From contig NZ_JAAZSQ010000021.1 of the NCBI RefSeq assembly GCF_012395835.1, positions 27,408 to 82,235 on the forward strand: a DNA stretch of 54,828 nucleotides. The letters are read 5' to 3'. The notes under the pieces were generated by a model. The model was not told where the DNA came from. It was given only the letters and a program-made list of their open reading frames with translations, and did not search any database. The position numbers were made by a program, and so were the translations under genes. How positions within the stretch are numbered: position 1 is the stretch's first letter; every line of letters begins with the position of its first letter. Below are positions 27,946 through 36,011 of the stretch, in pieces. The stretch is from Arthrobacter mobilis (GTDB lineage Bacteria > Actinomycetota > Actinomycetes > Actinomycetales > Micrococcaceae).

Positions 27946-28296
27946 ATGGCGGCAGGGACAGCCCTTGACTGGCTGGCCGCCATTGAACCCCGCTCGGCCC
28001 TGAGCGACGATGCAAAGACTATTGCCGCCCATCTCACCTACGGATGGCAGGGGATTGGCCAGGACATGCGCCTTGGTCAGCCGGGTTTGCAGCAGTTCAC
28101 CGGATGGCGGACCCGCGGCCGCATCATGGCCGTCGCGCATGAGCTTCGCCGGGCCGGATTCCTGACCGGCTACGGGACCAGGGAACGCAGGTTCCGCCCC
28201 ACAGATCCGGCGGAACGTCTGCCCAAGGCCCGTGAACAGGCCGCCGTCAACGATCCTGGGCGCAAGCTCAAGGCCCTGCGCGGCGGCGCCCGGTGA
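27946..28296 (+). CDS. Small wHTH-like protein of the integrase-side operon
   Basis: A 116-residue basic protein I do not recognise at family level. The segment GIGQDMRLGQPGLQQFTGWR followed by GRIMAVAHELRRAGFLTGYG has the look of a winged helix (recognition helix then wing), as do both following genes. It starts two bases after the excisionase-like gene and its stop overlaps the next GTG by four bases (GTGA), so the operon is translationally coupled. A role in replication or control of the element is inferred from position only. Confidence 0.6.
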   Translation: MAAGTALDWLAAIEPRSALSDDAKTIAAHLTYGWQGIGQDMRLGQPGLQQFTGWRTRGRIMAVAHELRRAGFLTGYGTRERRFRPTDPAERLPKAREQAAVNDPGRKLKALRGGAR

Positions 28297-28562
28297 ATCC
28301 GCTGCGCGCCGTATGGCCATCTGCCGCGCTCGCAGATCCCGGCATGGACGAGAACGTCCGGAAGATCGCAGAGGCCCTGGTCGAGGCCGTTACGGGCCTG
28401 TCTCCGGTCTCCCGCACCAACTGGCGCAAGCTCTCCCGCGACATCGGCACGCCGCGGCAAGCCGTATTCGACGCGCTGGAGGCTCTGACCGCCGCCGGCT
28501 ACATCTCCGGATGGGTCAACGGCGCCGGCTACCGGCTGGCCCTGCCGGAATCGGGAGGGTGA
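28293..28562 (+). CDS. Small wHTH-like protein
   Basis: An 89-residue protein with a winged-helix pattern: NWRKLSRDIGTPRQAVFDAL and EALTAAGYISGWVNGAGYRL. It may pair with its neighbours, since three such proteins in a row are encoded with GTGA overlaps on both sides. The GTG start at 28293 lies within the stop of the preceding gene. No known family could be assigned. Confidence 0.6.
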   Translation: MNPLRAVWPSAALADPGMDENVRKIAEALVEAVTGLSPVSRTNWRKLSRDIGTPRQAVFDALEALTAAGYISGWVNGAGYRLALPESGG

Positions 28563-28993
28563 CGGCGGCATCCCTGCCTGACTGGGAGCTCCAGAATGCC
28601 GGCCGTTACTGGCTCAAGGTAGCCAGGCACCGGGCCGGCAACTGGAATCCCGCGGAGCAGTACGACGCCGGGGAATACCTGGTGGCCGTGGAAGCCTCCG
28701 GCCTTAAGCCCAAGGTCAAGCGGACGATCATTGCCACCGCCGGCACCGCCGACCACTGCGGCACCACCACCATAGACCGGGCCACCGTCGCCGCCATGGT
28801 GGGATGCCGGAAGCTGGACACCATCACGGCGCACTGGCAGGCAGCCGAGCGGCTGGGGCTGATCCACTCCCGCCGGCGCTGGAACACCTCGAAGGTACAG
28901 GCAATGACCTTGCCGCACTGGAGGTTCGAACTGGCCGACGACGTGGCGCCCCTGCCCTGGCCGGACAAAGGCCAGGCCGACCCGCCGTTCTGA
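28559..28993 (+). CDS. DNA-binding-type protein, last gene of the coupled operon
   Basis: A 144-residue protein starting with the GTG at 28559 that overlaps the previous stop by four bases. Residues 70-115 (TIDRATVAAMVGCRKLDTIT followed by AHWQAAERLGLIHSRRRW) form a helix-turn-helix with a basic wing. The end is rich in Trp/Pro/Asp. It could be a replication initiator-like or regulatory protein of a small integrative element; no catalytic motif is visible. Confidence 0.6.
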   Translation: MTAASLPDWELQNAGRYWLKVARHRAGNWNPAEQYDAGEYLVAVEASGLKPKVKRTIIATAGTADHCGTTTIDRATVAAMVGCRKLDTITAHWQAAERLGLIHSRRRWNTSKVQAMTLPHWRFELADDVAPLPWPDKGQADPPF

Positions 28994-29269
28994 GGGCGTG
29001 GCAAAAAACGGGTTATCCCATAAGCCATCCACCCCAGTAAAGGGAAAAAGACAGGCAACCAGGCTGCGGCAGCAGGGAGCGAAGCGACACCTGATGCAGT
29101 CTCAGCGGCGCTTGTCAGCGGTTTTCAGGCCTCTACCCCCGGCGACACATCAAGGGCACATAGCGGAGCCGCGCCAGCGGCTCCGGCTGGAAGTCTCCAG
29201 CACATCAACAAAAGAACAGAGAACCGCTGACGCGGTTCTCCTGAATGACTCAAGGAACGGAGTACCCAC
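28994..29269 (+). promoter_or_regulatory. Structured leader before the coiled-coil gene
   Basis: Two perfect hairpins lie here: GGAGCCGC-GCCA-GCGGCTCC (29165-29184) and AGAACCGC-TGAC-GCGGTTCT (29220-29239), the latter 30 bases before the ATG at 29270. A GTG-started reading (28998-29273) fills the space but has no ribosome binding site and a shadow-like composition, so I treat the region as a structured leader or intergenic control region. Confidence 0.4.
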
Positions 29270-29836
29270 ATGAGTAAGACCCCATTGGAAGCTGCCCAGG
29301 CAAAGCGTTCTGCCACCATGGCCAATCTGGATGCCGCCAGGAACAACCTCCAGATCCAGACCAACGACGCCCAAGCCTCCGTGGCCGAGGTTAACCGCCT
29401 CAAGGCCGCCATTGCGGCCGGAGATGCCTCCGTTGCCGGGCAGCTGGTCACCGCCAAGGGCAAGGCCGATGACCTCGCCGCCGTGATTGAGCCGTTCCGG
29501 CAGGCCGTCGCCGCCGCCGAACGTGCCGAACGTCCGGCATGTCTGGAGCTTGTGGCAGAGACCTTGAAGGATGACCGCGGCGACCTGCTCACCGCTGCCG
29601 AGCTGGCCGAGCTCGAGGCCGAGACGCGGGCAACCATCGACGCCGCGGCCGCCAAGCTGGGGGAAGCCATCCTCAAGCACAATGCCGCCCTCGCGGCAGG
29701 CATGGCAGAAGTCCGGGAGGCACAGAAGGGATTGACTCCCAATGTCTCCGTGCTGGTCACCGAATCCGGCTACGGCTCCAGCTTCACCAGGGCATTGTTC
29801 ATTGACGGTCAGGACTACCGGGAGGCATCCCCGTAG
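29270..29836 (+). CDS. Coiled-coil protein, phage-like, of unknown function
   Basis: A 188-residue, Ala/Glu/Lys-rich protein, almost wholly helical with long coiled coils (LEAAQAKRSATMANLDAARN, LAELEAETRATIDAAAAKLG) and a short beta-type end (NVSVLVTESGYGSSFTRALF). It resembles small scaffold or structural proteins of phages in composition only. AAGGAACGGAG precedes the ATG. The same frame stays readable after the TAG stop, through a second stop (TGA, 29876-29878), up to TAA at 30041-30043, with more coiled-coil-like sequence; see findings. Confidence 0.65.
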   Translation: MSKTPLEAAQAKRSATMANLDAARNNLQIQTNDAQASVAEVNRLKAAIAAGDASVAGQLVTAKGKADDLAAVIEPFRQAVAAAERAERPACLELVAETLKDDRGDLLTAAELAELEAETRATIDAAAAKLGEAILKHNAALAAGMAEVREAQKGLTPNVSVLVTESGYGSSFTRALFIDGQDYREASP

Positions 29837-30043
29837 GCTGCCATTGACCGGACCACCAACCGCACCGCCTGCCGGTGATTCGACGCTGCCAATGCCGCCG
29901 GGCTGGAGGCCCGGCGCGCGGCCCTGGAGGCCAGCCGCGCCAAACAGGCCGCCTTGGTCAATGACCGCGCCGCCGTACATCCCGGCGCCAGCATGGCCAC
30001 GCTGACAAAGCCCCGCGCCCTGAACGGCCGTCGGCCCGTCTAA
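29837..30043 (+). pseudogene. In-frame extension of the coiled-coil gene beyond two stop codons
   Basis: Continuing the frame of the preceding gene gives a short segment, a TGA, and then an Ala/Arg-rich helical stretch (AANAAGLEARRAALEASRAK, then PGASMATLTKPRALNGRRPV) ending in TAA. The composition matches the upstream protein, so this is either a decayed 3' end of one longer gene or a separate small gene lacking a good start. Confidence 0.4.
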
Positions 30044-30055
30044 CCGTCCATTGGT

Positions 30056-30088
30056 GGAGGCCTGCCGCCTCATGCGCGGCAGGCCTCC
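30056..30088. terminator. Strong 13-bp hairpin
   Basis: GGAGGCCTGCCGC pairs perfectly with GCGGCAGGCCTCC around CTCATGC, 12 bases after the TAA of the coiled-coil frame and 20 bases before the HNH gene. It is probably a terminator; no T run follows. Confidence 0.6.
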
Positions 30089-30107
30089 ACACTCCAGAGA
30101 GGAACCC

Positions 30108-30899
30108 ATGACCTGCGAAATTGAAGACTGTAACCGCCACACGGACACCGCCGGCATGTGCTGCGTCCACTACCAGCGAAGCCGGAAGTATCCCGGCGAC
30201 CTAGACAAGCTCCATGCTCCCATCGGCGCCTACCGGCAGAAGGGCTGCAAGGTGGAGGGATGCCCCGCACCGCACAAGGCATTGGGCTACTGCAACCATC
30301 ACCACGTCCGCGTGCACCGCAACGGCACCCCGGAGAAGATCGGCCGCCGGCCCAAGCCCCAGCCCGCGCCGAACCCCTGCCAGGCAGAGGGATGCAGCAA
30401 GCTGGCCACAACCAAGACCGCCGCCGGCTACTGCTCCATGCACAAGACCCGGCTTGAACGTCACGGCAGCTTGGACGGGCCGGAAGCTCGGCGCCCTGAT
30501 CCCATCCTCCGCTTTGCCGAGAAGGTGGAGGCAGACGGGGAATGCTGGGTTTGGACCGGCCCGCCGGACGCTGACGGATACGGACACTTTTACGTGGACG
30601 GGCGCAACTACCGTGCCCACCGCTGGCTGTATATGCGGCTGGTCAATCCCAACCTGAGCCCGGAAATGCAGCTGGACCACATCTGCAGCCGTGACGAGGA
30701 AGATCCGTTGTGCATCAAGCCCGGCCACCTGCAGGAAATCACCCCGGCAGAACATGCCCGGCTGACCAACCGCCGGGCCGCAATCCTCAAGGACAATCCC
30801 GGGATGGAATGGGGCGCGGACCGGAGGCACCGGAGCATGGCTGAACTGTTCTTCGGTCTGGAGAACCATCTGCCTACGGCGCTGCATTCCAAGGGCTGA
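30108..30899 (+). CDS. HNH endonuclease with N-terminal zinc-knuckle repeats
   Basis: A 263-residue protein. Residues 1-125 hold three similar Cys/His units: CEIEDCNRHTDTAGMCCVHY, CKVEGCPAPHKALGYCNHHH and CQAEGCSKLATTKTAAGYCS, each C-x4-C ... C-x2-H, probably zinc-binding DNA contacts. Residues 145-230 are an HNH domain: CWVWTGPPDADGYGHFYVDG, YRAHRWLYM, MQLDHICS, CIKPGHLQEITPAEHARL. Such nucleases are common in actinophages as homing endonucleases. AGAGAGGAA precedes the ATG at 30108; longer readings would run through the upstream hairpin. Confidence 0.85.
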   Translation: MTCEIEDCNRHTDTAGMCCVHYQRSRKYPGDLDKLHAPIGAYRQKGCKVEGCPAPHKALGYCNHHHVRVHRNGTPEKIGRRPKPQPAPNPCQAEGCSKLATTKTAAGYCSMHKTRLERHGSLDGPEARRPDPILRFAEKVEADGECWVWTGPPDADGYGHFYVDGRNYRAHRWLYMRLVNPNLSPEMQLDHICSRDEEDPLCIKPGHLQEITPAEHARLTNRRAAILKDNPGMEWGADRRHRSMAELFFGLENHLPTALHSKG

Positions 30900-30944
30900 A
30901 CGGGTTTCATCGACTTCATTACCCGTCGCCGGCCTTGCTCGCTA

Positions 30945-31000
30945 AGCACGGGCGGGTAGGGGCTCGCCCCTTCAAGGGGTCCCCCCTGCCCGCCCGTGCT
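30945..31000. terminator. Long hairpin after the HNH gene
   Basis: AGCACGGGCGGG and CCCGCCCGTGCT form a perfect 12-bp outer stem; inside, GGGGCTCGCCCC and CCCCTTCAAGGGG can fold further. It lies 45 bases after the HNH stop. A terminator is the simplest reading; the branched interior is unusual. Confidence 0.6.
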
Positions 31001-31190
31001 GCAGCCATTCAATAAACCGTCTCCAGTCTGATCGAGGTCAGGCCACCCATGTCTGAATCCAGCTATTCCAAAGCGATCCTGACAGCAGCACTCGGACAAA
31101 CTTCAGGAGTTCAATAAAGACCAGCACCCCTACATCGTCGGTGATCGAGTCGGACCCCTGCCCACGTTCTCCAGATTCAACCTGGACAAG

Positions 31191-32198
31191 ATGGACGAGC
31201 TGGAGGCGAAGGCGGGATCGCAGCGGCCCAAGGGCTATAGCGACCTGTCGTACCCGGCGCGTAACATGCGCGCCATGGAAACGACATGCATCAGGCTGGC
31301 CAGGAGTGGCGAGGGCGTTTGCGGCCGCAGGGCGGTGAAGGTCCCGGAGCGGTTGTGCCGGTATCACTTCGGGGAGTACCTGGCAGAGCAGGGCATTACG
31401 TGCGTCGGCCCCGGCTCGGACGGCGAGGAGCTGTGCAGGCGGAACGTGTACACCCGCAGGTCACGGTTGTGCGTTTCCCACCGCAACCAGAAGGCGGCCG
31501 GTGAGGAGTTGAGGCCGATCCGACACACCAACCCGCCCGGCGTCAAGACGCCGTGCCGGTTCCCGGACTGTGGACGCCCCGCAAAGGCACACGGTCTGTG
31601 CAGTGCGCATGACGCCCAATCGAGGAGTGGCGACGGGACACTAAAGCCCTGCGTCGTACGGCGGCCGGAGAGGCGTTCGACCTTCTACCGGGTTGACGGC
31701 TTGAAGGAGTGCGGCATGTGCCTGCGGCTGCTGCCCGAGGAGGAGTTTCAGGATAGCAAGCACTTCAAGGACGCGAAGATGTGGCACTGCCGCCGCTGTG
31801 CCGCGGATTTTCACTTGCGGCGCACGTTCGGCATCACCATTGACCGTTACGAGGAAATGTTGGCCGAGCAGGGCGGCGTATGCGCGCGCTGCAAGCAGCC
31901 CGAGACGAACGGCAAGCGGCTGTCGGTTGACCACAACCGCAAGTGCTGTCCGACGTACAAGAGCTGCGGCAGGTGCGTTCGGAGGCTTCTGTGCCACCGG
32001 TGCAATTGGATCGTCGGCCGGGCCGAGGAGAGTGCTGAACTGCTCCGCAACCTAGCCGCCTACATCGAGGAGTGGGACGAGAAGCTCGGGTGGGTCGACG
32101 GGGTCAACCTGAAAACAGCGTCTGCCACCGAATTGGCCAACCACGCGCAGACAGGTCCCCAAGCGGTGTGGTTGAAGGTGCGAGGTCGCCAAGAGTAA
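31191..32198 (+). CDS. Recombination endonuclease VII-type protein
   Basis: A 335-residue protein. The N-terminal half contains Cys/His units (CRRNVYTRRSRLCVSHRNQK; CRFPDCGRPAKAHGLCSAH). The C-terminal part is an endonuclease VII domain (about 195-300): CGMCLRLLPEEEF, CRRCAADFHLRRTFGI, GGVCARCKQPETNGKRLSVD, HNRKC, GRCVRRLLCHRCNWIVG. T4 endonuclease VII resolves branched DNA. The start is uncertain: the frame is open back to 31083 without a normal start codon, and a well-placed ATG at 31049 is one base out of frame. Confidence 0.8.
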   Translation: MDELEAKAGSQRPKGYSDLSYPARNMRAMETTCIRLARSGEGVCGRRAVKVPERLCRYHFGEYLAEQGITCVGPGSDGEELCRRNVYTRRSRLCVSHRNQKAAGEELRPIRHTNPPGVKTPCRFPDCGRPAKAHGLCSAHDAQSRSGDGTLKPCVVRRPERRSTFYRVDGLKECGMCLRLLPEEEFQDSKHFKDAKMWHCRRCAADFHLRRTFGITIDRYEEMLAEQGGVCARCKQPETNGKRLSVDHNRKCCPTYKSCGRCVRRLLCHRCNWIVGRAEESAELLRNLAAYIEEWDEKLGWVDGVNLKTASATELANHAQTGPQAVWLKVRGRQE

Positions 32199-32464
32199 CT
32201 ACAGATACCGTTTTCCTGTCTACCAGTACTGGATCAACCCTCTTTCGCCTCACCGCAGCACTATACGGTCATCAAGGAATTTAGCTGGTTGCCCCACGCT
32301 CAATACTTACGACTCTAGCTGTCTCACTAAACGTTCCTTTATGGGGATGGGTCAGCTGCCCGACCGTCGCCAAAACTAGACCTTGATTTCCGGCATTCAC
32401 CTTGCCCCAACAATCAGTCTCATGTAGACCTGTCTCAAATTCGTCCACACAAACCTTTACTGAG
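32199..32464. other. Region without gene
   Basis: No coding sequence or RNA gene is recognised here. The stretch is clearly more AT-rich than its neighbours and ends at the resolvase fragment. Confidence 0.4.
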
Positions 32465-32623
32465 ATGCGAGGCGGAAGACTGGCACGATTCGCCTATGCC
32501 AGGGTTAGCCCCGCAGGCCAAAGCACAGTTCTGCAGTCGCAGGCATTGCAAGCCGTTAGGTGTGAAAGGATTGTTAGGGATCGTGATGTCAGCAACACCA
32601 AGGCCGTGCTGATCCGGCACATG
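32465..32623 (+). pseudogene. N-terminal fragment of a serine recombinase (resolvase)
   Basis: From the ATG at 32465 the translation includes ARFAYARVSPAGQSTVLQSQ followed by ALQAVRCERIVRDRDVSNTK, the catalytic start of resolvase/invertase proteins (Y-A-R-V-S, with the nucleophilic Ser). The similarity stops within about 45 residues, so nearly all of the catalytic domain and the DNA-binding domain are missing. It is a remnant of a transposon or another integration event. Confidence 0.65.
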
Positions 32624-32649
32624 TCTCGCTGCATGCTGTCGTTACTACC

Positions 32650-34038
32650 TTATAAGCCATTGCGCTTTTGATGCCGCCGGCGCTGGATCTGCAAAGCGGC
32701 TAAAAGCACACCTGTTGTTGCTGCCCCGATCGACGTGGTAACGACAAACGCTTCAACGGATGGATTGAATAGAACAGCGGCTCCCGTGTAACAGAGACCA
32801 ATAGGCGCCAGCAGTGCTGTCAATACCTGGACCAAGCTATTCATGCGCTCTTGGGATTCTTGAATTTTGTCAGCTTGGGTGGCGGCAGCCCGGGCCTGAA
32901 GCGAAGAAGCCAGACGTGATGCCTCTGTGATGTCCTCCGCAAACCGCTGTGCATCGTAATGCATATTTGATTGCTCCTGCATCCTCTGCAAGATCACATC
33001 CATCGGCTTCTGCTTTGAACGCGTCATTGAATCGAACCAGATGAGTCGTTTAAAATTAAAGTAACTGATCTCCAGACTCAAAAGTTGAGCGGCATCTGCG
33101 ATGGAGCGCTTGCGGAAATTTTCGTCGAACTCTCTGATCGCTGACATCTGTGTTTGTGCCAGTAAGAGGACATCTAGAAAAATCGTATGGCAGTAGACGC
33201 GAAGGAACTCCAGAGAATCATCCCGTGGCAGACTGAACGAAAGACCATCGCGCATCACTAACGCGTGCCAGCCAATCTTTCGTGGAGTCACCCTTAGTTC
33301 GTCGAGACGTTCGCTAGTAACATCAAGCCTGCCTGGAGAGATACCTGCAACGAGTAGATATTGAAGATGGTCGGATTCTAGTGACTGATTAGTGTTAGCC
33401 AGAAGTTCGGGCGCATGAGTCAATGTAATCACACGCGACCGCACGGAAGTAAGGCTCCACCCAGCCGGGATCACTCGGGAGAGGATCGATAGGAAATGGC
33501 TCCATTCTGCAGTGTGCCCATCCGGCAACTCAGGATTCCAAAAACGCAGCGCGCGCAGATCATCCGCATTGTCAAGGTAGTGAGCCTCCGGTGCCATACC
33601 TTCTTTCGGGCGACCGCCAGTGAAATGAACAGCCAAGATAGCGGATTCAGGAGATGAGCTGACGATGATCGGTGGCTGACTGAGGAATTCGCAGGCAAAG
33701 AACGATAGCGAACCCAGTTCGCCGAGGCGTTCCGCCACGTGGTGCCGTCCCGTCAGGATTCCAGCGTCTTCCTGCACGCCGAGTCCTGAAGCGTAAAGGA
33801 GTTCTCCGGCACCGCCGTCTACGGCAGTCAGCCTGGCGTCAGCAGTTGTCGATCGACTTGTGAGCCGGTCTTTGAGATCACTTCTCGATGGCGTCTCCAC
33901 CGGCAACGGGCCAGGCATCCACGTCTTGGAAAGCACGTGTCGAGCAGGACCACCATGAGCGCGCTCAAGCCTCAGCAGGAGTACACCTCCGAGCGCCTGA
34001 TCTGGATTCGAATCAAGAAACCTGACGGAATTCCCCAT
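32650..34038 (-). CDS. Large protein with two C-terminal TM helices (CorA-like layout), unknown
   Basis: A 462-residue protein I cannot assign. Residues 1-290 are soluble, mixed alpha/beta (LDSNPDQALGGVLLLRLERA at the start); residues 300-400 are helical with coiled-coil character; two hydrophobic helices close the protein (about 402-425 VQVLTALLAPIGLCYTGAAV and 428-450 AFVVTTSIGAATTGVLLAAL), followed by a basic QRRRHQKR end. This build is like CorA-type channels and membrane-ending abortive-infection effectors. The base composition is AT-richer than the core. It is divergent from the PIN-domain gene, sharing a 144-base control region. Confidence 0.65.
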   Translation of the reverse strand: MGNSVRFLDSNPDQALGGVLLLRLERAHGGPARHVLSKTWMPGPLPVETPSRSDLKDRLTSRSTTADARLTAVDGGAGELLYASGLGVQEDAGILTGRHHVAERLGELGSLSFFACEFLSQPPIIVSSSPESAILAVHFTGGRPKEGMAPEAHYLDNADDLRALRFWNPELPDGHTAEWSHFLSILSRVIPAGWSLTSVRSRVITLTHAPELLANTNQSLESDHLQYLLVAGISPGRLDVTSERLDELRVTPRKIGWHALVMRDGLSFSLPRDDSLEFLRVYCHTIFLDVLLLAQTQMSAIREFDENFRKRSIADAAQLLSLEISYFNFKRLIWFDSMTRSKQKPMDVILQRMQEQSNMHYDAQRFAEDITEASRLASSLQARAAATQADKIQESQERMNSLVQVLTALLAPIGLCYTGAAVLFNPSVEAFVVTTSIGAATTGVLLAALQIQRRRHQKRNGL

Positions 34039-34182
34039 GCTACCTTTCTGGCTGGCACTGCCCGGTGCCCGAGTCAGACTCCGGTTAACCGTTTAAGTGT
34101 TCACTAGATACTCTCATGTCGGCAGACGCGCGCAGGTGTACGCGTGCTCCTGTACACAACAGATCAAGGGAGTAATCAGCAA

Positions 34183-35463
34183 ATGACCAGTATTTTCCAT
34201 GGCTTTGAGGAGTACCTGCTACCGGACGACACCGTGAAAACCGCTGCCCTCACGGAGGGCTTTGTCGCATTGGATGCCAATGTGCTCCTGAACCTCTACA
34301 AGATGGACGACGGCGCGTCAAAGGTCTGGATGAAAGCCTTCGAAGCGTTAGGACCCCGGCTATGGGTCCCTCATCAGGCGATGGTTGAGTTTTGGCGAAA
34401 CCGTGCTCGCACGGCGGTTCATCCCATCACTGCCAACCAGGCTCGAAATAAGATCATCAGTGCTCAAAGAACCATTGAGGATGAGTACCACAAGTGGTCC
34501 TCCAGCCGAGGCCACGGTGATTTGGACGCAGCGATACTCGAAGAGGCGATCAGCGCGGTCCAGAAAATCATTGTGGAAATAGATGATTTCATTGATAGCC
34601 GCAAAGTTCGCTTCTCCGTCAATCCGAACAATGACGAAGTAGTCAACGAGCTTGAACGCATCCTTGCCGGAAAGATAGGATCTCCCTATCCGGACGACGA
34701 ATACAGGGAGCAGATCGAGACCGCCAAGTCCCGTTTCGATAACCAAATACCGCCCGGATACATTGATGCCGAGAAGGGCACCGACAAGCAGTATGGCGAC
34801 TTCCTGCTATGGCGACAGGTGCTCGATCATGCAAAGACATTGAGGTCCAAGGGCAGATTGAAAATCGTGCTCGTCACGGCCGAGAAGAAGGATGACTGGT
34901 GGCGGAAGGTCGAAACCTCGGAAGAAAATAGTGGCCATCGAGCTCCCCGCTTTGAACTCCTCCTTGAGGCTAAGAATGAATGCAATGCTGATCTAATCAT
35001 GCTTAGTCCCTCAGACTTTCTGACCGCAGCAGAAACCGCCTTCAAGATCGGCCTGTCGGAAGAGATCATCAAATCCACGCAAGCTGCATCGAGTGAACCA
35101 GGCGCCGATGAAGCGACTATTATCGAGGACACTCTGTACCTGCGGGCCTTCGGACATGAAACGGCCACAGGCAAGGAGCAGGAAGGCGGCGGGATTCTGG
35201 TTCTATCAGGCACCACTCGATCCGTACCCACCCAGACAACTCCTGCGCACATTGTATCGACCAGGGAGAAACTCCTGAATGGGGGAATCTTTCGGCCTCG
35301 TGATTCTGACACGTGGGAGCTTACTGAACCTTATTTGTTCAGTTCTGCCTCGACCGCCGCCGCTGTTATGCTTGGCCGTAGTGCAAATGGCCTTGATGAA
35401 TGGAAGAACCGACAGGGACTGTCTATCAAGCAATTAAGAGAGGCTCAAGACGCAGAGAACTAG
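34183..35463 (+). CDS. PIN-like domain nuclease with C-terminal DUF4357
   Basis: A 426-residue protein. The N-terminal PIN-like domain (about 15-260) shows acidic residues in FVALDANVLLNLYKM and VPHQAMVEFWRNRAR, and a late DDWW segment, consistent with a metal-dependent RNase. The C-terminus (about 370-420, STREKLLNGGIFRPRDSDTW, EWKNRQGLSIKQLRE) is a DUF4357 domain, often fused to nucleases of defence islands. AAGGGAG lies ten bases before the ATG at 34183; an in-frame ATG-less extension to 34144 is less likely. Probably a defence or toxin nuclease; target unknown. Confidence 0.8.
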   Translation: MTSIFHGFEEYLLPDDTVKTAALTEGFVALDANVLLNLYKMDDGASKVWMKAFEALGPRLWVPHQAMVEFWRNRARTAVHPITANQARNKIISAQRTIEDEYHKWSSSRGHGDLDAAILEEAISAVQKIIVEIDDFIDSRKVRFSVNPNNDEVVNELERILAGKIGSPYPDDEYREQIETAKSRFDNQIPPGYIDAEKGTDKQYGDFLLWRQVLDHAKTLRSKGRLKIVLVTAEKKDDWWRKVETSEENSGHRAPRFELLLEAKNECNADLIMLSPSDFLTAAETAFKIGLSEEIIKSTQAASSEPGADEATIIEDTLYLRAFGHETATGKEQEGGGILVLSGTTRSVPTQTTPAHIVSTREKLLNGGIFRPRDSDTWELTEPYLFSSASTAAAVMLGRSANGLDEWKNRQGLSIKQLREAQDAEN

Positions 35464-35599
35464 ATATCGCCCTGACTGCTGGGAAGTGAAGGGGATTGTC
35501 ACGGCTTACAGCGTCACTAGCGCGCAATTCTTTACAAATACTAATCTTTGTAGCTACTCGTTCTCCGGTGTGGCGGTTTAAACTATCTAAGCCGTCCTG

Positions 35600-36010
35600 T
35601 CAATTTACGAAGTCTTTGAGGCGGTGATGTTCAAAGTAGCGGTGGGATGCCGGATGTTCTTTCCAGAATTCCGGCTTCCGTCCACGCAGGTGATTATTGA
35701 TGTACACAGCCACGGCTCCGACGTCAGGGGCAAGGGAACTGACCTCTACGGTTCCTTCTGCATTCAGGCATATGAAGCCCCGACCAAAGAGCTCATCACA
35801 GCCGAGCTTACAGTTGGGCATTGCTATGTTCTCGAAGTCCTGTTTTTCAGTGTCCGAGCATGCAGACCGGCGCTTGATGTGTGCGGCGACAAGGAACTCG
35901 ATGGGCATGATTCGCTCGCACAGGGCGCAAATGCCAGCGTTGCCGGGGAGGACGTAGTTGCGCAAGTAGGCTTGTTCCTTGCGCCTGAGGACGGTTGCTT
36001 CCTCGTCCAA
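35600..36010 (-). CDS. HNH nuclease domain, frameshifted 3' part of the MazG-linked restriction-type gene
   Basis: A 136-residue reading from a TTG. It contains an HNH domain: GICALCERIMPIEFLVAAHI, KRRSACSDTEK and NIAMPNCKLGCDELFGRGFI. In frame upstream the reading continues without a break as ATKEKPDREFDD, overlapping the end of the gene at 36012-36575, which is shifted by one base. I therefore take both as one gene of about 325 residues with an N-terminal sensor domain and C-terminal HNH, broken by a single-base change near 36020-36056 (a CCC run is a good candidate) or joined by frameshifting. Confidence 0.65.
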   Translation of the reverse strand: MDEEATVLRRKEQAYLRNYVLPGNAGICALCERIMPIEFLVAAHIKRRSACSDTEKQDFENIAMPNCKLGCDELFGRGFICLNAEGTVEVSSLAPDVGAVAVYINNHLRGRKPEFWKEHPASHRYFEHHRLKDFVN

Positions 36011-36011
36011 G

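Noticed and set aside
28998-29273. 91-codon GTG-started reading
   Set aside because: No ribosome binding site; Arg/Gln/Pro-rich and it runs through two perfect hairpins.
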